A stretch of 64,000 nucleotides of DNA, from NCBI RefSeq assembly GCF_040782645.1, contig NZ_CP160403.1:1550001-1614000 (forward strand). The letters are read 5' to 3'. The notes under the pieces are model-generated. The model worked only from the letters and a program-made list of their open reading frames with translations. It was not told the origin of the DNA and did not search any database. The position numbers were made by a program, and so were the translations under genes. Of the stretch, positions 43,615 through 54,345 are shown piece by piece (the first letter of the stretch is position 1; each line of letters starts with the position of its first letter). This stretch comes from Streptomyces sp. HUAS ZL42 (GTDB taxonomy: Bacteria > Actinomycetota > Actinomycetes > Streptomycetales > Streptomycetaceae).

Positions 43615-45522
43615 CTACGCCACCGCCTCCCCCGCCGCCGCGATCTCCGTCACGTCGCCCGGCTTCCGCTCGAACTGCGTCCGGTACAGCTCCGCGTAGC
43701 GTCCCCCGGCCGCCAGCAGTTCCTCGTGCGTGCCGCGTTCGACGATCCGGCCGGACTCGACGACCAGGATCAGGTCCGCCGCGCGCACCGTGGACAGACG
43801 GTGCGCGATCACGACCGCGGTGCGGCCCTGGAGCGCCTCCGTGAGCGCCTCCTGGACGGCCGCCTCCGAGGTGTTGTCGAGGTGGGCGGTGGCCTCGTCG
43901 AGGATGACGACGCGCTGGCGGGCCAGCAGCAGACGGGCGATGGTCATCCGCTGGCGTTCTCCGCCGGAGAGGCGGTAGCCGCGTTCGCCCACGACCGTGT
44001 CCAGTCCGTCGGGCAGGGAGTTGACCAGGTCGTCGAGGCGGGCCCGGCGCAGTGCGTCCCGGAGTTCGGGCTCGGTCGCCGTGGGGCGGGCCAGGAGCAG
44101 GTTCGCGCGGACCGTGTCGTGGAAGAGGTGGCCGTCCTGGGTGACCATGCCGAGGGTGTCGCGCAGGGAGGCCGCGCTCAGGTCGCGGACGTCGACGCCG
44201 CCGAGACGTACGGCGCCCTCGTCGACGTCGTACAGACGCGGAAGCAGCTGCGCGACCGTCGACTTGCCCGCGCCGGACGAGCCGACCAGGGCGACGGTCT
44301 GTCCGGGTTCGGCGCGGAAGGAGACGCCGTGCAGGACCTCCGCGCCGTCCCGGGTGTCGAGGGTGGCGACCTCTTCGAGGGAGGCGAGGGAGACCTTGTC
44401 GGCGGACGGGTAGCCGAAGCGGACGTTGTCGAACTCGACGGCGACCGGGCCGGCCGGGACCTCGCGTGCGTCCGGTTTCTCCTCGATGAGGGGTTCCAGG
44501 TCGAGCACCTCGAAGACGCGCTCGAAGCTGACCAGGGCGCTCATCACCTCGACGCGCGCGCCGGCCAGCGAGGTGAGCGGCGCGTAGAGGCGGGTGAGGA
44601 GCAGGGCGAGCGACACGACGGCGCCCGGCTCGAGGGTGCCGCGCAGGGCGAACCAGCCGCCGAGGCCGTAGACGAGGGCGAGGGCAAGGGCGGAGACGAG
44701 GGTCAGGGAGGTGATGAACGCCGACTGCGCGGTCGCCGTCCGTACGCCGATGTCCCGCACCCGCCGGGCCCGCGCCGCGAACTCCGCCGACTCCTCCTCC
44801 GGCCGCCCGAACAGCTTGACCAGTGTGGCGCCGGGCGCCGAGAAGCGTTCGGTCATGCGGGTGCCCATGGCCGCGTTCAGCTGGGCCGCCTCCCGCTGCA
44901 TCCTGGCCATGCGGCTGCCCATGCGCCGCGCCGGGATCACGAACACGGGCAGCAGGACCAGCGACAGCAGGGTGATCTGCCAGGACAGGGTGAGCATGAC
45001 CGCGAGGGTGAGCAGCAGCGTGACCAGGTTGCTGACCACACCGGACAGGGTGTTGCTGAACGCGCGCTGGGCGCCGATCACGTCGTTGTTGAGACGGGAG
45101 ACGAGCGCCCCCGTACGAGTGCGTGTGAAGAACGCGACCGGCATGCGCTGCACATGATCGAACACAGCCGTCCGCAGATCGAGGATGAGGCCCTCCCCGA
45201 GCGTGGCCGAGAGCCGTCTGCCGAGGATGCCGAGGGCCGCCTCGAGGAACGCGATCAGCGCGATCAGCAGGGCGAGTCGTACGACCGTCCCCTCGTCGCC
45301 GCCCGACACGATCGCGTCGACGACACGCCCGGCCAGTACGGGCGTCGCGACGGCCAGCAGGGCCGTCACCACCCCGAGCACGACGAAGAGCGCGATCCGG
45401 CGGCGGTGCGGGCGGGCGAACGCGCCGATGCGGCGCAGTGTGGTGCGGTCGAAGGGGCGGCGCTCCTGCTGCGCGTTCATCACGCTGTGCAGCTGCATCC
45501 AGGCGGTGGTCTCCATGCTCAT
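43615..45522 (-). CDS. ABC exporter, fused permease and ATPase (SoxR-type regulated)
   Basis: 635 residues. The N-terminal membrane domain has six helices (about 40-330), and the C-terminal ATPase has Walker A GSSGAGKST, signature LSGGERQR and Walker B VVILDEATA. This is the half-transporter layout of drug/lipid exporters. It would act as a homodimer or with another half-transporter. ATG 45522 lies 7 bases after the -10 element, so the transcript is probably leaderless, and there is no ribosome site. The promoter carries a SoxR box, so redox-active antibiotics should induce it. Confidence 0.93.
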   Translation of the reverse strand: MSMETTAWMQLHSVMNAQQERRPFDRTTLRRIGAFARPHRRRIALFVVLGVVTALLAVATPVLAGRVVDAIVSGGDEGTVVRLALLIALIAFLEAALGILGRRLSATLGEGLILDLRTAVFDHVQRMPVAFFTRTRTGALVSRLNNDVIGAQRAFSNTLSGVVSNLVTLLLTLAVMLTLSWQITLLSLVLLPVFVIPARRMGSRMARMQREAAQLNAAMGTRMTERFSAPGATLVKLFGRPEEESAEFAARARRVRDIGVRTATAQSAFITSLTLVSALALALVYGLGGWFALRGTLEPGAVVSLALLLTRLYAPLTSLAGARVEVMSALVSFERVFEVLDLEPLIEEKPDAREVPAGPVAVEFDNVRFGYPSADKVSLASLEEVATLDTRDGAEVLHGVSFRAEPGQTVALVGSSGAGKSTVAQLLPRLYDVDEGAVRLGGVDVRDLSAASLRDTLGMVTQDGHLFHDTVRANLLLARPTATEPELRDALRRARLDDLVNSLPDGLDTVVGERGYRLSGGERQRMTIARLLLARQRVVILDEATAHLDNTSEAAVQEALTEALQGRTAVVIAHRLSTVRAADLILVVESGRIVERGTHEELLAAGGRYAELYRTQFERKPGDVTEIAAAGEAVA

Positions 45523-45529
45523 GGAGACG

Positions 45530-45560
45530 AACTTAGAACCTCAAGCATCATTGAGGTCAA
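45530..45560 (-). promoter_or_regulatory. SoxR-regulated promoter
   Basis: On the minus strand: TTGACC (-35, 45560-45555), a 19-base spacer, and TAAGTT (-10, 45535-45530). The spacer overlaps CCTCAAGCATCATTGAGG (plus strand 45539-45556), which matches the SoxR consensus CCTCAAG-N4-CTTGAGG at 13 of 14 fixed positions. A 19-bp spacer is the hallmark of MerR-family activation. From memory, the S. coelicolor SoxR regulon includes the ABC transporter SCO7008. Confidence 0.85.
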
Positions 45561-45594
45561 TGTCCGCCGTCCCGTCCCCTGCGCGAAGGATCCG

Positions 45595-46623
45595 ATGACC
45601 GTACGTAATGTGGCGTCCCCGCTCCCGCAACCCGCAGTTGGCGAGGTGCGGAAAACCTCTCCGGATGTGACAGCGGTACAACTCCCCCAACGGCGGAACC
45701 TCCCCGTCCGCCAGATCCTGTGCCTGCTCCCGCTCCTGCTCGTCACCGGAGTCGCGGTCCAGCACCGGTCCGTTCTCGCCGAGGGCTTCGGCCATCTGCG
45801 GACGGCCCAGTGGCCGTGGCTGCTGGCCGCGGCCAGCGCGACCTGTATGACCTGGGTGGCGGCGGCCTTCACCCGCCAGGGCGCCGTCGTGGAGCGGCTG
45901 CCCCGGCGGCGGCTGCTCGCCACGCAGTTCGCGGCGGGCGCCGCCAACCATCTGCTGCCGACCGGGCTCGGCGCGAGCGCGGTCAATCTGCGCTTCATGA
46001 CGGTGTGCGGGGTGCCGCTCGCCCGCTCCTCCGCCGCCCTCGCGCTGTACCTGCTCGCGGAGTGCGTCGGCCGTCTGGGTCTGCTCGCCGTGCTGCTCGT
46101 CGCCTTCCCCGGCGCGCTGCGGCTCGGCACGCTCCTCCCCGCGGGGGCTCTCGGCCCGCTGCTGCTCGCCGTCGCCGCCGTCGCGGTCGTGGCGGCGGCC
46201 GTGCTCGGGGGCGTACGACGGCTGCGTACGGCCGCGTGCTCCTTCCTGCGCACCGCGCTGGGCGAGGCGCGCTCCGTGCACACCCGTCCGGCGCGGGCGC
46301 TGGCCCTGTGGGGCGGTTCGCTGGCGTTTCCCGCGCTGCAGGCCGCCGGACTGGCCGCGGTGGGGCAGGCGCTGGGCCTGCCGGTGCCGCCGGCACACAT
46401 GGCGGTGGCCTATCTGGCGGCGACCGTCGCCGTCGCCCTCGTGCCCACTCCGGGCGGGCTCGGCTCGGTGGAGGCGGCGCTGATCGTGGCACTGGTGGCG
46501 GCGGGCGGCCCGGCGGCCGTGGCCACGGCGGTAGTCCTGGCCTACCGGATCATCACGGTCTGGCTGCCGCTGGTACCGGGTGCGTTGACGCTGGGAGCGC
46601 TGGTGCGGCTGAAGGTGATCTGA
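45595..46623 (+). CDS. Flippase-like / lysylphosphatidylglycerol-synthase TM-domain protein
   Basis: A 342-residue membrane protein with about eight helices starting near residue 38. The family motif PTPGGLGSVEAAL, near residue 290, marks the UPF0104/AglD-like group. It lacks the soluble aminoacyl-transferase domain of full MprF. ATG 45595 follows GAAGGA, and the gene is divergent from the ABC exporter and shares its SoxR-box gap. Its 3' end, PGALTLGALVRLKVI, is echoed in diverged form in the tandem repeat downstream. Confidence 0.85.
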   Translation: MTVRNVASPLPQPAVGEVRKTSPDVTAVQLPQRRNLPVRQILCLLPLLLVTGVAVQHRSVLAEGFGHLRTAQWPWLLAAASATCMTWVAAAFTRQGAVVERLPRRRLLATQFAAGAANHLLPTGLGASAVNLRFMTVCGVPLARSSAALALYLLAECVGRLGLLAVLLVAFPGALRLGTLLPAGALGPLLLAVAAVAVVAAAVLGGVRRLRTAACSFLRTALGEARSVHTRPARALALWGGSLAFPALQAAGLAAVGQALGLPVPPAHMAVAYLAATVAVALVPTPGGLGSVEAALIVALVAAGGPAAVATAVVLAYRIITVWLPLVPGALTLGALVRLKVI

Positions 46624-47092
46624 CACAGCCTGGTGAGGTCGTCACCACAACAGCGGCTCGCCGTCCCGGAAGAAACCACCCGTCGGGCCGCCGTCGGGCA
46701 GGGTGGCCGCCCAGACGATCCCGACGGCGCCCTCGGGCACGGGACGTGCCAGGCGCGATGACGCCGGGAGCGCTGGCACCGCTGAAAGTGATCTGACACA
46801 GCCTGGTGAGGTCGTCACCACAACAGCGGCTCGCCGTCCCGGAAGAAACCACCCGTCGGGCCGCCGTCGGGCAGGGTGGCCGCCCAAACGATCCCGACGG
46901 CGCCCTCGGGCACGGGACGTGCCAGGCGCGATGACGCCGGGAGCGCTGGCACCGCTGAAAGTGATCTGACACAGCCTGGTGAGGTCGTCACCACAACAGC
47001 GGCTCGCCGTCCCGGAAGAAACCACCCGTCGGGCCGCCGTCGGGCAGGGTGGCCGCCCAAACGATCCCGACGGCGCCCTCGGGCACGGGACG
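46621..47092. repeat. 173-bp tandem repeat at a convergent gene junction
   Basis: Copies start at 46621, 46794 and 46967. The first two are complete, and the third is 126 bases and runs into the SDR coding region. Copy 1 differs from copies 2 and 3 by one base (cccaGacg versus cccaAacg). Each unit contains the last about 125 bases of the SDR gene plus 47 bases that resemble the end of the flippase-like gene at about 81 percent. A short GGTGA/TCACC hairpin recurs in each unit and may terminate transcription. Confidence 0.9.
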
Positions 47093-47710
47093 GCCTCCGC
47101 CGCCCATGTCGGTGGCGGTCCAGCCGGGGCAGACGGCGTTGACGAGCACGCCGTGGCCGCGCAGCTCACCGGCGAGCAGCCGGGTGAGGGCGTTGAGGGC
47201 GGCCTTGGAGACGCTGTACGCGGGCGTGCCGCCGGTCATCCCCGCCAGCGACCCGCCCTCGCTGCTGACGTTGACCACCCTGGGGTGCGGACTGCGCTCG
47301 AGGAGCGGCAGCAGGGCCTGCGTGACCTGCCAGGCCCCGAACAGGTTGGTGTCCAGCGCCCGGCGGACCTCGTCGAGATCCGCAGTCCGGGCCCGGGCCC
47401 AGGTGTCGTAGAGGATCGCCGCGTTGTTGACGAGCACGTCGGCACGGCCGAGATGCCGGGTCACCCACTCGGCCATGGCGACGACGCTCGCCTCGTCGGC
47501 CACGTCGAGCTGCACGGCGGTCACCCACCGCCCTCCGGGATCCAGCTGTGCGGCGGCCGCCCGGCCCTTCTCGAGGTCGCGGGAGCCGAGGACGACTCGG
47601 TGCCCGCGCTCGGCGAGCTGCCGTACGACCTCGTACCCAAGGCCGCGGTTGGCGCCGGTCACCACCGCGACGGGCGACGACTCCGGGCCGCCGGTGTGTG
47701 CGACTGCCAT
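46988..47710 (-). CDS. SDR family oxidoreductase (carbonyl-reductase-like)
   Basis: A 240-residue SDR with TGANRGLG, NNAA, the serine in VSSEGG and the Tyr/Lys pair in YSVSK. The C-terminus (GGFFRDGEPLLW) matches the carbonyl-reductase-like group and the SDR at 1697-2401. ATG 47710 follows AGGGAG. Its last about 105 coding bases, together with the downstream flank, are duplicated twice downstream; those copies lack the rest of the gene and are not functional. Confidence 0.9.
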   Translation of the reverse strand: MAVAHTGGPESSPVAVVTGANRGLGYEVVRQLAERGHRVVLGSRDLEKGRAAAAQLDPGGRWVTAVQLDVADEASVVAMAEWVTRHLGRADVLVNNAAILYDTWARARTADLDEVRRALDTNLFGAWQVTQALLPLLERSPHPRVVNVSSEGGSLAGMTGGTPAYSVSKAALNALTRLLAGELRGHGVLVNAVCPGWTATDMGGGGRPVPEGAVGIVWAATLPDGGPTGGFFRDGEPLLW

Positions 47711-47943
47711 CGGGAACTCCCTGGGTCCACGACCATTGTGTCCGAGAAGCACCCTTCGCCACCCTGCCCCCTACGAACTCCCGTGCCGGATACGGCAGGA
47801 TGAACGGTCGCGCCGCTTGTCGTCCCGTACAGGTCCCGGCGCGATCGCACATCCCGGAATCGAACAGGTGACATCGTGACGAGACATCACATCCGGCCGT
47901 CGGCGGACCATTGGACCGCGGATCGTCTCCCCGGAGGTGACCG

Positions 47944-49038
47944 GTGAACCGTGCCCTGACCCTGCACGACCTGATCCTCGCCGGAGTCGCCGTGGCCGCC
48001 GGTCTGGTGGCGGGGTTCCTGCTGCGCATGCTGCTGCGCTGGCTGGGCAAGCACGCCGACCGCACCCGCTGGAGCGGGGACGACGTCATCGTGGACGCCC
48101 TGCGCACGGTGGTGCCGTGGGCGGCGATCGCGGCCGGCGCGGCGTCCGCCGCCGCGGTGCTGCCGCTGACCAGGACGGTCCAGCGCAACGTCAACCAGAT
48201 CCTCACCGTGCTGCTCATCTTCGTGGTCACGGTGACGGCGGCCCGGCTCGTCGCCGGCCTCGTGCGGACGGTCACCCAGTCCCGCTCCGGGGTCGCCGGG
48301 TCGGCCACGATCTTCGTGAACATCACCCGGGTTCTGGTCCTGGCGATCGGCTTCCTGGTGGTGCTGCAGACACTGGGCATCTCCATAGCACCGCTGCTCA
48401 CCGCGCTCGGTGTCGGCGGTCTGGCCGTCGCGCTCGCCCTGCAGGACACGCTCGCCAACCTCTTCGCGGGCATCCACATCCTGGCCTCCAAGACCGTCCA
48501 GCCCGGTGACTACATCCGGCTGAGCAGCGGCGAGGAGGGCTACGTCGAGGACATCAACTGGCGTCAGACGACGGTCCGGGCGCTGTCCAACAACCTGGTC
48601 GTCATCCCCAACGGGGAGCTCGCGAAGTCGAACATGACCAACTTCATGCGTCCCGAGCAGCAGTTGACCATCCTGGTGCAGGTGGGCGTCGCCTACGACA
48701 GTGACCTCGACCATGTCGAGCAGGTGACCACGGAGGTCATCGCCGAGGTGATGACCGAGATCACCGGCGCGGTCCCCGACCACGAACCGGCGATCCGCTT
48801 CCACACCTTCGGCGACTCCCGGATCGGCTTCACGGTCATCCTGGGCGTCGGCGAGTTCAGCGACCAGTACCGGATCAAGCACGAGTTCATCAAGCGCCTG
48901 CACAAGCGCTACCGCGAGGAGGGCATCCGCATTCCGGCCCCGACGCGGACGGTGGCGCTGCAGCAGGGGTCGGTGGCGATCCCGCAGCAGCGGATCGTCG
49001 AGGAGGCGGACGGAGTGTCCCCCGCCCGCCTCGACTGA
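47944..49038 (+). CDS. MscS-family mechanosensitive channel
   Basis: 364 residues with three to four membrane helices (about 8-30, 60-80, 90-110, 125-150). The pore-lining helix has the Gly/Ala pattern LGVGGLAVALALQDTLANLFAG, and the beta domain follows (VQPGDYIRL, VVIPNGELAKSNMTNF). It releases solutes on osmotic downshift. GTG 47944 follows GGAGGTGA. Divergent from the SDR; regulation unknown. Confidence 0.93.
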   Translation: MNRALTLHDLILAGVAVAAGLVAGFLLRMLLRWLGKHADRTRWSGDDVIVDALRTVVPWAAIAAGAASAAAVLPLTRTVQRNVNQILTVLLIFVVTVTAARLVAGLVRTVTQSRSGVAGSATIFVNITRVLVLAIGFLVVLQTLGISIAPLLTALGVGGLAVALALQDTLANLFAGIHILASKTVQPGDYIRLSSGEEGYVEDINWRQTTVRALSNNLVVIPNGELAKSNMTNFMRPEQQLTILVQVGVAYDSDLDHVEQVTTEVIAEVMTEITGAVPDHEPAIRFHTFGDSRIGFTVILGVGEFSDQYRIKHEFIKRLHKRYREEGIRIPAPTRTVALQQGSVAIPQQRIVEEADGVSPARLD

Positions 49039-51769
<2,731 letters not shown>

Positions 51770-51801
51770 CGCGAGGGTCCTTGTGACCCGTTCCCTTACT
51801 G

Positions 51802-51832
51802 CGCCCCGGTCGGCAGCTGCCCGGCCGGGGCG
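51802..51832 (+). terminator. Hairpin terminator after idh
   Basis: CGCCCCGG (51802-51809) pairs with CCGGGGCG (51825-51832) 33 bases after the stop, with further pairing possible in the loop. Confidence 0.7.
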
Positions 51833-51915
51833 GAGCGCTTCCGTCCGGGAGGATCGCCGGATGACGGTCCGGGGTGTACCGGTGTTCCTTTTGCAGGGCG
51901 AATGTGCCCGCGCTT

Positions 51916-52257
51916 TCACCAGTCCCGTGTCGCGATGAGTTCCTCGACGTCCGCGTCCGTGAAGCCGTAGGCCTGGGCGACGAACCAGAAGTCCTCGGCT
52001 ATCTCCTCGCGGGCCACGGTCTCGATCTCGCTGTCGGCCTCCTCGAAGGCCGCCTGAAGGTCGTTGAACTCCTCGGTGGCCGCCTGAGTCAGGACGTAGA
52101 GCGCGGCCAGGTCGGCGGGCCGCTCGGCCTCGACGCGCGCGCACAGCCGCAGCAGGATGTCCCGGCCCCGGTCCACCACGCGATCGGGGTAGTAGTCGCT
52201 CCGGTACAGCCCCTTGAGAAACTTGTGTGCGGTCACCTGCTGGTTGCTGACGGGCAT
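51916..52257 (-). CDS. DUF5713 family protein
   Basis: A 113-residue acidic helical protein. KFLKGLYRSDYYPDRVVDRGRDILLRLC is the typical family core, followed by the acidic FNDLQAAFEEADSEIETVAREE. No catalytic motif. ATG 52257 follows GAGGAAG. Convergent with idh and divergent from the amidohydrolase gene. Function unknown. Confidence 0.8.
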   Translation of the reverse strand: MPVSNQQVTAHKFLKGLYRSDYYPDRVVDRGRDILLRLCARVEAERPADLAALYVLTQAATEEFNDLQAAFEEADSEIETVAREEIAEDFWFVAQAYGFTDADVEELIATRDW

Positions 52258-52341
52258 GCGGCTTCCTCGACGTGGGAGACGGATCCGATGTGGCACCTTG
52301 ATCATGCATCACGCCACTGACAACGCCCCGGGAGCAGCCTC

Positions 52342-53139
52342 ATGACCCCTGCCGCACCGTCCTTCGCGTTCCTGGCCGGAGCCGCGGAATCGCCGGTGAT
52401 CCTTCATGTGCCGCACTCCGCACGGGAGATACCGGCCGCGGTGCGTGAGGGCATCGTGCTCCACGACGAGGCGCTGGAGCGGGAGCTCGATCACATCACC
52501 GACGCGCACACCGCGGAGATCGCGGAAGAGGCGGCCGGGTCGTCGGCCGTGGCGCCCTGGCGGTTCGTCAACCGGCTCTCCCGGCTGGTCGTCGACCCGG
52601 AGCGGTTCCCGGACGAGCGGGAGGAGATGCGGGCCGTGGGAATGGGCGCGGTCTACACGCGGACCACGCACCGGACCGTGCTGCGACCGGAGGACACCGA
52701 CGCCGATCCCTTGGTCGCGCGCTACTTCCGGCCTTACGCACAGGCCATGACGGATGCCGTGGCCGGCCGGCTGGCCGCGGCCGGGCGAGCGGTGATCATC
52801 GACGTGCACTCCTATCCGAGCGAAGCGCTGCCCTACGAGCTGCACGGGGAGGGGCCCCGGCCGCCGGTCTGCCTCGGCACCGACTCGTTCCACACTCCGC
52901 CCGAGCTGGTGGCGGCCGCGCGGGAGGCGTTCGCGGAGTGCGGGGAGTCCGGACTGGACAGCCCGTTCAGCGGGACGTACGTGCCGCTCGACTTCTACGG
53001 CAAGGAGCCGCGCGTGACCGCCCTGATGGTGGAGATCCGCCGGGACACGTACATGACCGAGCCGGGCGGCCCCGCCGGCCCCGGCCTCACCCGCCTCGCC
53101 TCGGCCCTGGCACGGCTGGTCGACGCCCTGTCGCGTTGA
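52342..53139 (+). CDS. N-formylglutamate amidohydrolase-like protein
   Basis: 265 residues with ILHVPHSAREIP, ELDHITDAHT, NRLSRLVVDPERF and IIDVHSYPSEALPY, the zinc-site landmarks of the HutG/FGase family. It could hydrolyse N-formylglutamate or a related formyl/acyl amino acid. No other histidine-degradation genes are nearby, so the substrate is uncertain. Confidence 0.88.
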   Translation: MTPAAPSFAFLAGAAESPVILHVPHSAREIPAAVREGIVLHDEALERELDHITDAHTAEIAEEAAGSSAVAPWRFVNRLSRLVVDPERFPDEREEMRAVGMGAVYTRTTHRTVLRPEDTDADPLVARYFRPYAQAMTDAVAGRLAAAGRAVIIDVHSYPSEALPYELHGEGPRPPVCLGTDSFHTPPELVAAAREAFAECGESGLDSPFSGTYVPLDFYGKEPRVTALMVEIRRDTYMTEPGGPAGPGLTRLASALARLVDALSR

Positions 53140-53167
53140 CCTCGCGGATCATGCCGCAGACGGAGCC

Positions 53168-53689
53168 CTAGGCGCGCAGCCACTCCGTGACGACCACCTC
53201 GTCGCCGGTGCGCAGTCGGAGGGCGAAGGGGCCGGTGGGTGGGGCGTCGCTGGTGAAGCGGCCCATGGAGTCCGCCGTCAGGGTCACGCCCGTCTGGGGG
53301 CCGCTGAGGACCTCGATGCCGGCCGTCTGTGGTGGGAGCACCTGACCCATCAGGCCCTCGGCCGTCACTTCGACGTCGACGGTCAGCTGGCCCGTGTGGA
53401 ACGTCAGCATCCGCGGAACGTCCGTCGCTCCCCTCACCGGGATGGCGTCGACCAGCGAGTCGAACGTCAGCTCGGCGATACGGGCGTCGAGGTCGTGCAG
53501 CGCGTACGCCTCGACGGCGATCCGGCGCAGTTCGGCCGGCACGGGGTCCAGGATCGCGGCGGCCTGGCGGAGTTCGTGCTCCAGGCGGCCCACGTCGAAC
53601 TCCGCGTCGGCGAAGGTCTCGTCGTCGGCTTCGTCGAACGCGTCGTCGTGGTCGAAGACGTCGTCGTTCGTTGCGTTCATGTCGTTCAC
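53168..53689 (-). CDS. Unknown protein encoded with the sigma factor
   Basis: A 173-residue soluble protein with a very acidic start (DDVFDHDDAFDEADDETFADAE), then a helical segment (ILDPVPAELRRIAVEAYALHDLDARI), then a beta-rich domain. No zinc-binding anti-sigma motif or membrane segment is seen. GTG 53689 overlaps the sigma factor stop (GTGA) and has GGGGAG upstream. By position it is the natural partner or antagonist of the sigma factor. Confidence 0.75.
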   Translation of the reverse strand: MNDMNATNDDVFDHDDAFDEADDETFADAEFDVGRLEHELRQAAAILDPVPAELRRIAVEAYALHDLDARIAELTFDSLVDAIPVRGATDVPRMLTFHTGQLTVDVEVTAEGLMGQVLPPQTAGIEVLSGPQTGVTLTADSMGRFTSDAPPTGPFALRLRTGDEVVVTEWLRA

Positions 53690-54345
53690 AGCACTCCCCG
53701 TGCGTCGAGTCGGGCCCGCAGGCGGCGCAGACATCGCTGGCGCAACGGCCCGATGCTGCCCACGGCGATGCCCAGCGCGGCGGACACCTCCTGGTAGCTG
53801 GGCGGGGGCGAGGCCATCAGGACGCGCAGCAACTGACGGCAGCGTTCCCCGAGTTCCTCGAACTCCTGCCACACGTACCGGATGCGCTCGGTCTCGGCGG
53901 CCGCCTCCTCCGAATCCAGCAGCGACTGCTCGGGCGTACGGTCCTCGCTGGCCCGGTCCAGGACCTGAGGATCGTCGGTGAGGGTCAGCCGCCTTAAGCT
54001 CTTGAGCACCTTCAGGCTCTCGTGGCGCGCGGTGCTCGCCAGCCACGATCCCGCCTTGTCCGGCTCACGGATCCGCCCCAGGTGCTGGGCGAAGCGGAAC
54101 CACACGGTCTGGTACACCTCGTGCGCGTCGGCGTCGGAGAGCCGGTGCGCGCGTACGACGGACCACACCAGTGGGCTCAGCCCCTCCACCAGCGCCTTCC
54201 AGGCCGCCGCGTCGCCGCCGACTGCGGACTGGACGAGCACGCCGACATCTCCACGCTCCACGGCCCCACCCCTCGAGTACGGCAAGTCATCGTACGCCGT
54301 GGCCGGGGCCGCTTCCGCCTTCGTACCGGAGTGAAGAGCGCTCAT
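53686..54345 (-). CDS. Sigma-70 family (ECF-like) RNA polymerase sigma factor
   Basis: A 219-residue two-domain sigma factor. Region 2 is around VWSVVRAHRLSDADAHEVYQT (about residues 50-110), and region 4 is near the C-terminus (CRQLLRVLMA... SYQEVSAALGIAVGSIGPLRQ). ATG 54345 overlaps the subtilase stop (ATGA). The protease-sigma-unknown order suggests that the sigma factor drives its own module. Confidence 0.9.
   Translation of the reverse strand: MSALHSGTKAEAAPATAYDDLPYSRGGAVERGDVGVLVQSAVGGDAAAWKALVEGLSPLVWSVVRAHRLSDADAHEVYQTVWFRFAQHLGRIREPDKAGSWLASTARHESLKVLKSLRRLTLTDDPQVLDRASEDRTPEQSLLDSEEAAAETERIRYVWQEFEELGERCRQLLRVLMASPPPSYQEVSAALGIAVGSIGPLRQRCLRRLRARLDARGVL

Noticed and set aside
43420..45594. 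A 725-codon extension of the flippase-like protein
   Set aside because: It is antisense to the ABC exporter and crosses the SoxR promoter; ATG 45595 has a proper ribosome site.
46621..46966. Extra SDR-like and flippase-like gene ends in the tandem repeat
   Set aside because: They hold only the last codons of each gene, with no start or ribosome site, so they are repeat units and not separate genes or pseudogenes.
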